From the NCBI GenBank assembly GCA_964237235.1, contig CAXSGY010000030.1, positions 1 to 64,000 of the forward strand: a stretch of 64,000 nt of DNA, given 5' to 3'. Origin of the DNA: GCA-002050365 sp964237235 (lineage in GTDB: Bacteria > Acidobacteriota > Blastocatellia > Pyrinomonadales > Pyrinomonadaceae). This document shows, in pieces, positions 1 through 7,200 of this stretch. Both the position numbers and the translations under genes were made by a program. Below the pieces are notes generated by a model. That model was not told the DNA's origin, did not search any database, and worked only from the letters and a program-made list of their open reading frames with translations. Numbering within the stretch: the stretch's first letter is position 1; every line of letters starts with the position of its first letter.

Positions 1-77
1 AAAAAGGACTCAGATTCGCCATCAGAGAAGGCGGCAGAACCGTCGGCGCGGGAACTGTTTCCGAAATCGTAGAGTAA
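1..77 (+). CDS. tuf: Elongation factor Tu, C-terminal end (partial)
   Basis: Only the last 24 codons are in the window, read in the frame that begins at base 3. The peptide contains REGGRTVGAGTVSEIVE, the typical end of domain 3 of bacterial EF-Tu, the GTPase that delivers aminoacyl-tRNA to the ribosome. The stop is 19 bases before rpmG, consistent with the common order tuf-rpmG-tRNA-Trp-secE-nusG. The 5' part lies outside the window. Confidence 0.93.
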   Translation, partial: KGLRFAIREGGRTVGAGTVSEIVE

Positions 78-96
78 TTAAAGAGGTTTAGAAGTT

Positions 97-249
97 ATGC
101 CGAGAGATAACATAATTTTGCAATGCACCGAGTGTAAAGAGCGCAATTATGTCACGACGAAAAACAAAAAAAACACTCCGGGAAGACTGGAGTTGAATAA
201 GTTTTGTCGTCGCTGCCGTTGCCATCGTTTGCACAGAGAAAATAAATAA
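97..249 (+). CDS. rpmG: 50S ribosomal protein L33
   Basis: A 50-residue protein of normal L33 length, starting MPRDNIILQC. Two cysteine pairs (C-T-E-C near residue 10 and C-R-R-C near residue 39) mark the zinc-binding form of L33. An AGAGG ribosome-binding site lies about 10 bases before the ATG. It sits between tuf and tRNA-Trp, as in many bacteria, and is probably cotranscribed with them. Confidence 0.95.
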   Translation: MPRDNIILQCTECKERNYVTTKNKKNTPGRLELNKFCRRCRCHRLHRENK

Positions 250-252
250 TTT

Positions 253-341
253 CAATTTTGGATTTTAGATTTCAGATTTTGGATTGAAGTTGGTTTTAGT
301 TTCCAATCAATCCGCAATTCTGAATCTAAAATCCAAAATAA
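253..341. repeat. Inverted-unit repeat between rpmG and tRNA-Trp
   Basis: Two arms of an imperfect inverted repeat made of a TTTTGGATTTTAGATT-type unit (about 255-283) and its reverse complement AATCTAAAATCCAAAAT (about 321-339) fill the gap between the rpmG stop and the tRNA. The same unit recurs at 3149-3182 and 28844-28876. It is one member of the repeat class found throughout the window. It could fold into a hairpin ahead of the tRNA; a role in processing is only a guess. Confidence 0.75.
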
Positions 342-345
342 TCTT

Positions 346-421
346 AGGGGTATGGTGTCAATGGTTAGCATGTCGGTCTCCAAAACCGTAGGTCCGGGTT
401 CGAGTCCTGGTACCCCTGCCA
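346..421 (+). tRNA. trpT: tRNA-Trp (anticodon CCA)
   Basis: A 76-base cloverleaf. The acceptor arm AGGGGTA pairs with TACCCCT (411-417), followed by discriminator G and an encoded CCA (419-421). The anticodon loop is CTCCAAA with anticodon CCA. The T arm has the GGTTCGAGTCC core. The anticodon stem TCGGT/ACCGT leaves one T-T mismatch at its outer end. Its place before secE is the conserved position of this tRNA. Bases 389-415 recur inverted inside secE (see findings). Confidence 0.95.
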
Positions 422-445
422 TAAAAATCTTTAGGAGATAAAAAA

Positions 446-724
446 GTGTCAGAAGCAATTGACACCCTTGACGATAAGGGTAGGGTACCAGGATTAGAAC
501 CCGGACCTAAAGAAAAAAAGGAAAGCATCGGCGAATTTATCCAGCACACGCGCGAAGAATTGGATAAAACCACTTTTCCTTCGTCTGAGGACGTAAGAAA
601 TACGACGATTATCGTGATCGTTAACGTCATATTTTTTGCCATTTATCTTTTCCTGGTTGACCGGGCGTGGGTTTATATAATAGATTTCTTGACTTTGTTA
701 ATTAACAAAATCGTCGGGGCATAA
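446..724 (+). CDS. secE: Preprotein translocase subunit SecE
   Basis: SecE is the small subunit that clamps SecY in the Sec translocon. The 92-residue protein ends in the family core: an amphipathic stretch (about residues 30-50, GEFIQHTREELDKTTFPSSED) and one membrane helix (about 52-72, TTIIVIVNVIFFAIYLFLV). The start is GTG at 446 with AGGAG 8 bases upstream. The first 27 residues are an unusual extension: VPGLEPGP (residues 14-21) is encoded by bases that are an inverted copy of the upstream tRNA-Trp 3' half. It is 12 bases from nusG, so the two are likely one operon. Confidence 0.93.
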   Translation: MSEAIDTLDDKGRVPGLEPGPKEKKESIGEFIQHTREELDKTTFPSSEDVRNTTIIVIVNVIFFAIYLFLVDRAWVYIIDFLTLLINKIVGA

Positions 725-736
725 AGGACTTTAAAA

Positions 737-1297
737 ATGAGACAGTGGTATTTTATCCACACATATTCAGGACACGAAAACAAAGTTTTGGAAAGCCTGA
801 ACGCCCGTATCCGCGATATGGAGTTAGGCGAACAAATTACTGAAGTTTTACTGCCGAAGGAAACCGTCGTCGAGATGCGCGGCAACAAACGGATTGAAAC
901 GCAGCGAATGTTTTATCCGGGCTATGTTTTAGTCGAAATCGAGTGCGGCGAAAAAGGAAAGATTCCCGATAACGTTTTTCACGCGATCAAATCTACGCCG
1001 AAAGTGACGGGTTTTTTGGGCGGAAAGAATCCGACTCCGCTAACCCAGCTCGAGGTAGATCAAATCGTTCATAATATCGAAGTAGCGACCGAAAAACCGA
1101 AACCGAAATTCTCGTATGCGATTGAGGAAGTGGTTCGCATCAAGTCGGGACCGTTCGCAAGTTTCACCGGCAAGGTTGAAGAAGTCAATGAAGAAAAATC
1201 GACGTTAAAAGTTACCGTCACGATTTTCGGACGCGCGACACCGGTCGAACTTAACTTCTTGGACGTAGAAAAAGTTACATTTGCGGAAGAAGAATGA
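737..1297 (+). CDS. nusG: Transcription termination/antitermination factor NusG
   Basis: NusG binds the RNA polymerase clamp and links it to Rho or the ribosome. The 186-residue length is normal. The N-terminal NGN domain begins MRQWYFIHTYSGHENKV and includes the FYPGYVLVE motif (about residues 59-67). The C-terminal KOW domain (about 130-186) has RIKSGPFASFTGKVEEVN. It starts at ATG 737, 12 bases after secE, with AAAGGAC as a weak ribosome-binding site. Confidence 0.97.
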   Translation: MRQWYFIHTYSGHENKVLESLNARIRDMELGEQITEVLLPKETVVEMRGNKRIETQRMFYPGYVLVEIECGEKGKIPDNVFHAIKSTPKVTGFLGGKNPTPLTQLEVDQIVHNIEVATEKPKPKFSYAIEEVVRIKSGPFASFTGKVEEVNEEKSTLKVTVTIFGRATPVELNFLDVEKVTFAEEE

Positions 1298-1300
1298 GGG

Positions 1301-1383
1301 TAATGGGAAACGGAAAATGGAAAGTGGAAAACTAAGATCCGCTTGGCGCATTTTCCACTTTCCATTTTCCGTTTTCCATTTAT
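1301..1383. repeat. Inverted-unit repeat filling the nusG-rplK gap
   Basis: The left arm 1301-1332 (units like GGAAAATGGAAAGTGGAAAA) and right arm 1348-1383 (units TTTTCCACTTTCCATTTTCC) are nearly perfect reverse complements over about 30 bases, with a loop of about 15 bases. The element starts 3 bases after the nusG stop and ends 6 bases before the rplK ATG, so it makes up the whole intergenic region. No Shine-Dalgarno sequence is visible for rplK. Confidence 0.85.
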
Positions 1384-1389
1384 AAAGTT

Positions 1390-1818
1390 ATGGCAAAGAA
1401 AATTACAGGTTATATTAAATTACAAATCCCGGCAGGCAAAGCGAATCCTGCGCCGCCAATTGGTCCCGCGCTCGGTCAGCACGGCGTGAATATTATGGAG
1501 TTTTGCAAGGCTTTTAACGCCAAAACGCAAAACGACGACCCGGATATGAAAGTGCCGGTCGTAATTACCGTTTACGCCGACCGTTCGTTTACGTTTGAAA
1601 CAAAAACGCCGCCGGCGGCTGACCTTCTGAGAAAAGCGTCCGGCATTCCGAAAGGGTCGGGAACGGCAAATCGTACAAAAGTCGGTAAAATTTCGCGCTC
1701 GCAAATCGAAGAAATCGCCAAAAAGAAAATGCCGGATTTAAATACGACGAATCTGGAATCGGCGATGAAAACAATTGAAGGCACGGCGAAAAGTATGGGT
1801 TTGACCATTGAAGGTTAA
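1390..1818 (+). CDS. rplK: 50S ribosomal protein L11
   Basis: L11 forms the GTPase-associated stalk base with 23S rRNA. The length is the usual 142 residues. It has the N-terminal proline-rich signature (PAGKANPAPPIGPALGQHGVNIMEFCKAFN, about residues 15-44) and a C-terminal rRNA-binding domain ending TAKSMGLTIEG. The ATG directly follows an inverted repeat without a recognisable ribosome-binding site, which is unusual for such a highly expressed gene. Confidence 0.97.
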   Translation: MAKKITGYIKLQIPAGKANPAPPIGPALGQHGVNIMEFCKAFNAKTQNDDPDMKVPVVITVYADRSFTFETKTPPAADLLRKASGIPKGSGTANRTKVGKISRSQIEEIAKKKMPDLNTTNLESAMKTIEGTAKSMGLTIEG

Positions 1819-1840
1819 CCCGAAAAAGTTTTGATAAACA

Positions 1841-1881
1841 GGGAGAAATGTAGCGAAAAATTCGCAAATCAAAGGCATTTC
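1841..1881 (+). promoter_or_regulatory. Possible L1 autoregulatory stem before rplA
   Basis: In the 83-base rplK-rplA gap, GAAATG (1845-1850) can pair with CATTTC (1876-1881), enclosing a second stem GCGAA/TTCGC (1853-1857 with 1861-1865). One side has a 2-base and the other a 10-base unpaired stretch. An asymmetric internal loop is a known feature of L1 mRNA-binding sites, but the exact consensus was not verified. rplA itself has no clear Shine-Dalgarno sequence. Confidence 0.3.
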
Positions 1882-1901
1882 GTTCGCACCTACATAAATA
1901 A

Positions 1902-2597
1902 ATGGCAAAGAAAGGAAAAAAATACAGAGCGGCTGCCGAAAAGGTCGAAGCCGGTAAAAAACATACCCTGGATGAAGCGGTTAAAAAGGTTAAAGAAATC
2001 GCCTTCGCCAAATTTGACGAAACGGTCGAATTGACGATGTGGCTGGGCGTTGATCCCCGAAAGGCGGATCAACTCGTGCGCGGAACGATTGTTCTGCCGC
2101 ACGGTTTGGGCGGCAAGGCGAAAGTCGTTGTCGTCGTTACGCAGGGCGACAAAATTAAGGAAGCGCAGGATGCCGGAGCGGATTTCGCGGGCGGCGATGA
2201 CATCGTTGAAAAAATTAAGGGCGGCTGGCTTGATTTTGACGCGCTGATCGCCACGCCCGATATGATGGGCAAAGTCGGTCCGCTCGGAAAAATTTTAGGT
2301 CCGCGCGGGCTGATGCCGAATCCGAAAACCGGAACGGTTACCGCAGACGTAAAAACGGCGATTCAGGAAACCAAAGCCGGTAAAGTCGAATACCGCGTCG
2401 ATAAAACCGGCGTGATTCATTCGCCGGTCGGCAAAGTTTCATTCGACGAAGCGAAGCTCACGGAAAATACAAAGGCTTTAATAAATGCCGTCATAAAAGC
2501 GAAACCGACGACGGCGAAAGGTCGTTATTTGAAAAAAATTAATCTGGCGGCAACGATGAGTCCGGGCGTTTTAATGGATGAACTGACTTACGTCTAA
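1902..2597 (+). CDS. rplA: 50S ribosomal protein L1
   Basis: L1 forms the mobile L1 stalk at the ribosomal E site and in many bacteria represses its own operon. The 231-residue length is normal. Conserved blocks are visible: TVELTMWLGVDPRKADQLVRG (about residues 41-61) and the L1 signature MGKVGPLGKILGPRGLMPNPKTGTV (about 122-146). The start ATG 1902 gives MAKKGKKYR. A possible regulatory stem lies upstream. Confidence 0.97.
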   Translation: MAKKGKKYRAAAEKVEAGKKHTLDEAVKKVKEIAFAKFDETVELTMWLGVDPRKADQLVRGTIVLPHGLGGKAKVVVVVTQGDKIKEAQDAGADFAGGDDIVEKIKGGWLDFDALIATPDMMGKVGPLGKILGPRGLMPNPKTGTVTADVKTAIQETKAGKVEYRVDKTGVIHSPVGKVSFDEAKLTENTKALINAVIKAKPTTAKGRYLKKINLAATMSPGVLMDELTYV

Positions 2598-2621
2598 GAA
2601 GAGTGAGGAGCGAATATAGAA

Positions 2622-3146
2622 ATGAAGACAAGAGAAAGAAAACAGACGGATTTGAACGCTCTCACCGAGCAGTTGAACAATTCAAAATCGGCGATGATCG
2701 TCAGCTTCAGTAAACTGACGGTTAACAAAGACCAGGAATTTCGCAATCAGTTACGCGGCGCGGGCGCAAATTACAAAGTCGTTAAAAATACTTTAGCCCG
2801 CATCGCCGTCAAAGGAACGCCGTATGAAGGCGCGACCGACCATTTGAAGGGTGTCACCGGAATTGCCTGGACGGATAACGACGCGGTTGTTTTATCAAAG
2901 ACCGTTTCCAAATTCGTCAAAGACAACGCCGATATTTATACCTTTAAGGCAGGCGTGGTCGAAGGTAAAGTCGTTGACCTGGATCAAGTTACGGCGATTG
3001 CAAATTTACCCTCGAAAGAAGAATTGATTTCCAAATTGATGTTCGTGATCAACGCGCAAGCGCAGCGAATCGTGACGGTCATTAATGCCGTGCCGCGCAA
3101 TTTGGCGATTGTCGTCAAGCAAATCGGCGATCAGAAGGAAGCGTAA
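2622..3146 (+). CDS. rplJ: 50S ribosomal protein L10
   Basis: L10 anchors the L7/L12 stalk. The 174-residue protein has the N-terminal rRNA-binding domain (TEQLNNSKSAMIVSF, then YKVVKNTLARIAVKGTPY) and a C-terminal helix (about 135-174) that carries the L7/L12 dimers. GAGGAG lies about 9 bases before the ATG. The gene follows rplA by 24 bases, so the usual long L10 leader upstream of rplJ is absent. The long spacer is instead between rplJ and rplL. Confidence 0.96.
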   Translation: MKTRERKQTDLNALTEQLNNSKSAMIVSFSKLTVNKDQEFRNQLRGAGANYKVVKNTLARIAVKGTPYEGATDHLKGVTGIAWTDNDAVVLSKTVSKFVKDNADIYTFKAGVVEGKVVDLDQVTAIANLPSKEELISKLMFVINAQAQRIVTVINAVPRNLAIVVKQIGDQKEA

Positions 3147-3462
3147 AGGAATTTTGGATTTTAGATTTTGGATTTTGGATTTGTAAGAATCGAAATTCCT
3201 AAATCTTATCCGTAAACGAAAAAGCCGACTCAAGGTAAAACGGGCGAAAGCGATAATGTCAGGTCGCTGCAAGGCTCGGACGAATTTAACGGTTTCGATG
3301 CAACAAAACCGTGAAAATCGTCTCGTTGGGTTCTCCGGCTGACAACCAAAAGCCGTTGGTTGCAAATCGTTAATCGCAGACAGAAAAAAAACGCGATTAA
3401 AGAGTGGCAGTTCAACGATATGACAAAAATATAAGAACCCAGAACGGAGGAAGATAATTATT
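3147..3462 (+). promoter_or_regulatory. 316-base rplJ-rplL spacer with repeat and hairpins
   Basis: No gene is visible. Bases 3149-3182 are a TTTTGGATTTTAGATTTTGG-type repeat arm. Further on, ACGGTTT...AAACCGT (about 3289-3314) and CAACCAA-aagccg-TTGGTTG (about 3343-3362) can form hairpins. An AACGGAGG ribosome-binding site precedes rplL. The spacer could be a leader or processing region that sets the L10:L7/L12 ratio; that role is inferred from position only. Confidence 0.45.
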
Positions 3463-3855
3463 ATGGCAGTTTCAAAAGAAGAAGTAATCGAGTTTTTGAA
3501 GGGAATGACGCTTTTGGAAGCGTCGGAATTGGTCAAGGAATTGGAAGAAGTGTTCGGCGTTTCGGCGGCGGCAGCGGCTGCGCCGATGGCGATGGCGGCA
3601 GGCGCGGGTGCAGGCGATGCGGCACCGGCGGCTGAAGAAAAAGATACGTTTGACGTTATCCTGACTTCGGCTGGCGCGGGCAAAATTAACGTCATTAAAG
3701 TCGTACGCGAAGTTGTTGCCGGTCTCGGGTTGAAGGAAGCCAAAGAATTGGTTGACAGCGCGCCGAAAGCCGTCAAAGAAGGCGTTTCGCAAGCCGAAGC
3801 CGACGAAATTAAAACGAAATTGACCGACGCGGGCGCGACGGTCGAAATCAAATAA
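3463..3855 (+). CDS. rplL: 50S ribosomal protein L7/L12
   Basis: This is the stalk protein that recruits translational GTPases, normally present in multiple copies per ribosome. The 130 residues show an N-terminal dimerisation domain (VIEFLKGMTLLEASELVKELEE), an Ala/Gly-rich hinge (about residues 40-63) and the conserved C-terminal domain (VILTSAGAGKINVIKVVRE, then GLKEAKELVDSAPKAVKEGV). A strong GGAGG lies about 10 bases before the ATG. Confidence 0.97.
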   Translation: MAVSKEEVIEFLKGMTLLEASELVKELEEVFGVSAAAAAAPMAMAAGAGAGDAAPAAEEKDTFDVILTSAGAGKINVIKVVREVVAGLGLKEAKELVDSAPKAVKEGVSQAEADEIKTKLTDAGATVEIK

Positions 3856-3940
3856 CTTTCGGACAAACTAAAATCAATATTCGGCATCTATATTGTGCAA
3901 ACAATTTTGAAGTCGAACGATTTATTGATACGATAAAAGA

Positions 3941-3991
3941 GGCAAGCGTCTAGATCATTAAAAATTTCGACGCTTGCCGTTATTTAATTTT
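3941..3991 (+). terminator. Terminator/attenuator between rplL and rpoB
   Basis: GGCAAGCGTC (3941-3950) pairs perfectly with GACGCTTGCC (3969-3978) over an 18-base loop and is followed by GTTATTTAATTTT. The interrupted T-run suggests partial termination. A second short stem, GAAACTTCAA/TTGAAGTTTC (3992-4016), follows at once. Confidence 0.65.
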
Positions 3992-4122
3992 GAAACTTCA
4001 AAAAAGTTGAAGTTTCTTGGATTAGAACGAGAAGAGAAATCTCGTTAACAATTTCAGGAGAGTTGGTGTCCTTTTCCGGCACGCTCGAAAAATTTAATTT
4101 ATAGCAAAACTGCTAATAAAAA

Positions 4123-4152
4123 GCGGTCAGGGCAAACTTTACCCTCGACCGC
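4123..4152 (+). promoter_or_regulatory. Stem-loop before rpoB, possible mRNA processing site
   Basis: GCGGTC-A-GGG (4123-4132) can pair with CCC-TC-GACCGC (4142-4152) over a loop of about 9 bases, leaving a small internal bulge. It lies 117 bases before the rpoB start and has no T-run, which fits an RNase III-type or attenuation structure better than a terminator. Confidence 0.4.
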
Positions 4153-4268
4153 ATTTGCCGTCTTTATTGAAATTCAGGTTGATGCGAAACGCTTTTTGAC
4201 TAAGGCATCTTAGCAACAAAAAACGATTTAATCAACAACTTTTTTCCCGAAAATTTTTTCGTAAAATT

Positions 4269-7200
4269 ATGATTGCCAATCCGCTACAAACTAATACGCA
4301 CGGGCTTGGTCGCCGAAACAGCAAAGCACCGACGCGCGTTGATTTTTCAAAAATTTATACGTCCGCCCGCATTCCGAATTTGATCGAAGTGCAGCGCGAA
4401 TCATACAACCGTTTTCTGCAAATGGATTTAATTCCCGAAGAGCGCGATATGGTCGGGCTGCAGACGGTTTTTCAATCCATTTTTCCCGTTTCCGATTTCC
4501 GCGAAACGGCGATGCTCGAGTTTGTCGAATATCAAATCGGCAACTGGCAGTGCAAATGCGGAAATTTGGAAGGCTTGGAACACTTGCGCGCCAACTGTAA
4601 GGAATGCGGCGCGAAAATCAAGGTTGACCCGTTCAATCCGGCGGAAGTTCTTTGTAACAACTGCGGAACCTTCAACGCCGTGCGCCCGAAATTATGTTCA
4701 AACTGCGGCGAGCCGGTCGGTTTGAAACACAAACACGATCAGCAGGAATGTCAGGAGCGCGGCACCTCTTACAGCGTTCCGTTAAAGGTTCGCATTCGTC
4801 TGACCGTCTTTGACAAAGACCCGGAAACGAATGTTTCGACGATTCGCGACATCAAGGAAGAAGACGTATTCTTCGGTGAAATTCCTTTGATGACCGACAA
4901 CGGCACGTTTATTATCAACGGAACGGAACGCGTCATCGTTTCGCAGCTGCACAGAAGTCCGGGCGTGTTTTTCAAAGGCGACCGCGACACTTTCTTAGCG
5001 AAAATTATTCCGTATCGCGGCTCGTGGGTCGAGTTTGAATTCGACCAGAAAGGCATTCTGCACGCGCGTTTAGGAAAACGCAAAATTCTGGCGACGATCT
5101 TTTTGCGCGCTTTGGGCTTGTGGCTCAATCCGCAGATTGATATGAAAACCGTTTCCGACAATATTTTGGAAGAAGTGGTGAAAAATGCCGAATTTACGAA
5201 CGCCGATATTCTGCGCCGTTTTTACACGACCGACGAAGTTTCGGTCAGCAAAGGTAAATTTTACGTCAAAGTCAAACCCGAAGGCGAAACGAGTCTGAAA
5301 GGAATGAAGTCGGAAGAAGACATTAAGGACAAAAAAGAAGTTGTTGTCGCGACCGGCAAAAAAATCACCGCTTCGGCGTTGAAGGAATTGAGAAAGCTCG
5401 GAATCGAGCGGGTTGAAGTTTCAGCGACGGATTTTGAAGGCGCGATTGCGCTCGATGATGTCGTCAACACGGAAACCGGCGAAGTCATTCTTGAAGCGAA
5501 CGGTGAGCTTTCAGCCGCCAAATTACAGCAAATCGTCGAAGAAGGCGTAGAAACATTTTCGGTTTTCTTCCCGGAAAACGATGTCATCGGCAACATTATT
5601 TTGCAGACTTTGCGAAAAGACGCAATCAGCAAACCGGTTGACGCGCTGCTGGAAATTTACCGCAAAATGCGTCCCGGCGATCCGCCGACCGTGCCGACTG
5701 CTTACCGCCTGCTGGAAGGAATGTTTTTCGATGCCCGCCGTTTCGATTTGTCGCGCGTCGGACGACTTAAATTCAATATCAAAATGGGACGACCGGAGCG
5801 CGACGACATAAATAATTCGCTTCTGAAGCCGTCAGATTTTTACGAAGTCGTCAATTATCTGCTGCGAATGAAAAGGGACAGCGAACATTACACGCAGGAC
5901 GATATTGACCATTTGGGAAATCGCCGCGTGCGTGCCGTCGGCGAGCTGCTCGAAAATCAATTCCGCATCGGTTTGGAAAGAATGGAACGCGCCATCAAGG
6001 AAAAAATGTCCATTCAGCAGGATATGTTTACGACGATGCCGCGCGACCTTGTGAATGCGAAACCGGTAACGGCTGCCGTGCGCGAATTTTTCGGCTCGTC
6101 GCAGTTGTCGCAGTTTATGGATCAAACGAATCCCTTGTCGGAAATCACGCACAAACGTCGTCTGTCCGCGCTCGGACCGGGCGGTTTGTCGCGCGAACGC
6201 GCCGGATTTGAAGTCCGCGACGTACATCCGACGCACTACGGTCGAATTTGTCCGATTGAAACGCCGGAAGGTCCGAATATCGGTTTGATTTCCAGCTTGT
6301 CGTGTTTCGCACGAATCAACGAATTCGGCTTTATCGAATCGCCGTATCGCAAAGTCGAAGACGGGCGCGTGGTCGAGTATGCGAAAGTCATCAACGGCGG
6401 CGACACGGGTTTGAAACCGAATATTCATATTCCGATTGACGAAATCGACGCGGCGAATAAAAAGCTCAAGAAAGACGAGCGGCAAGCCGAGTTTGAACCG
6501 TTTCCGTTTTATTTGACGGCTTGGGAAGAAGATAAATACATTATCGGTCAAGCCAACATCGAACTCGACGAAAAAGGAAATATCGTCAACGAGCGCAACG
6601 CCGCCCGTCAAAAAGGCGAATTTATTACGGCGGATATTGACGAAATTCAGTATATGGACGTTTCGCCGAAACAGCTTGTTTCGGTTGCCGCCTCGTTAGT
6701 TCCGTTTTTGGAAAACGATGACGCGAACCGCGCTCTGATGGGTTCGAATATGCAACGCCAGTCGGTTCCGCTTTTGAGAGCCGAATCGCCGTATGTCGGA
6801 ACGGGAATGGAAGCGGTCGCCGCCCGCGATTCGGGCGCGGTCGTCATCGCCAAACGCGACGGCGTGGTTGATTACGTTGACTCGGAACGCATCATCGTCA
6901 AAGCCGACCATCAGGTTGACGGCACGATTTCGCGTGAAGTAACAGCGGATATTTATTCGCTCGTTAAATTTACGCGCTCGAATCAAAACACCTGCATCAA
7001 TCAGCGCGCGATTGTCGAAGTCGGCGAGCGCGTCAAAAAAGGTCAGGTGATTGCCGACGGACCCTGCACCGACAAAGGCGAACTCGCGCTCGGGCGCAAT
7101 GTTCTGGTCGCGTTTATGTCGTGGCGCGGCTACAACTTCGAGGACGCGATTTTGGTTTCCGAAAGATTGGTGAAGGAAGATTATTATACTTCGATTCACA

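Larger units (their letters stand above)
3856..4268 (+). other. 413-base rplL-rpoB spacer, gene-free
   Basis: No coding region is seen. It holds three stem-loops, at 3941-3978, 3992-4016 and 4123-4152; two are listed separately. In many bacteria the rplL-rpoB junction carries an attenuator and an RNase III site that lower rpoBC expression relative to ribosomal proteins. These hairpins fit that arrangement. No clear promoter was identified. Confidence 0.55.

Noticed and set aside
459..468. Second tRNA-Trp match (ATTGACACC against the D arm) in secE
   Set aside because: Only 9 bases and in the wrong order relative to the main inverted copy, so it may be chance.
5832..6611. 259-codon minus-strand frame inside rpoB
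   Set aside because: Shadow of the rpoB reading frame with no homology-like features.
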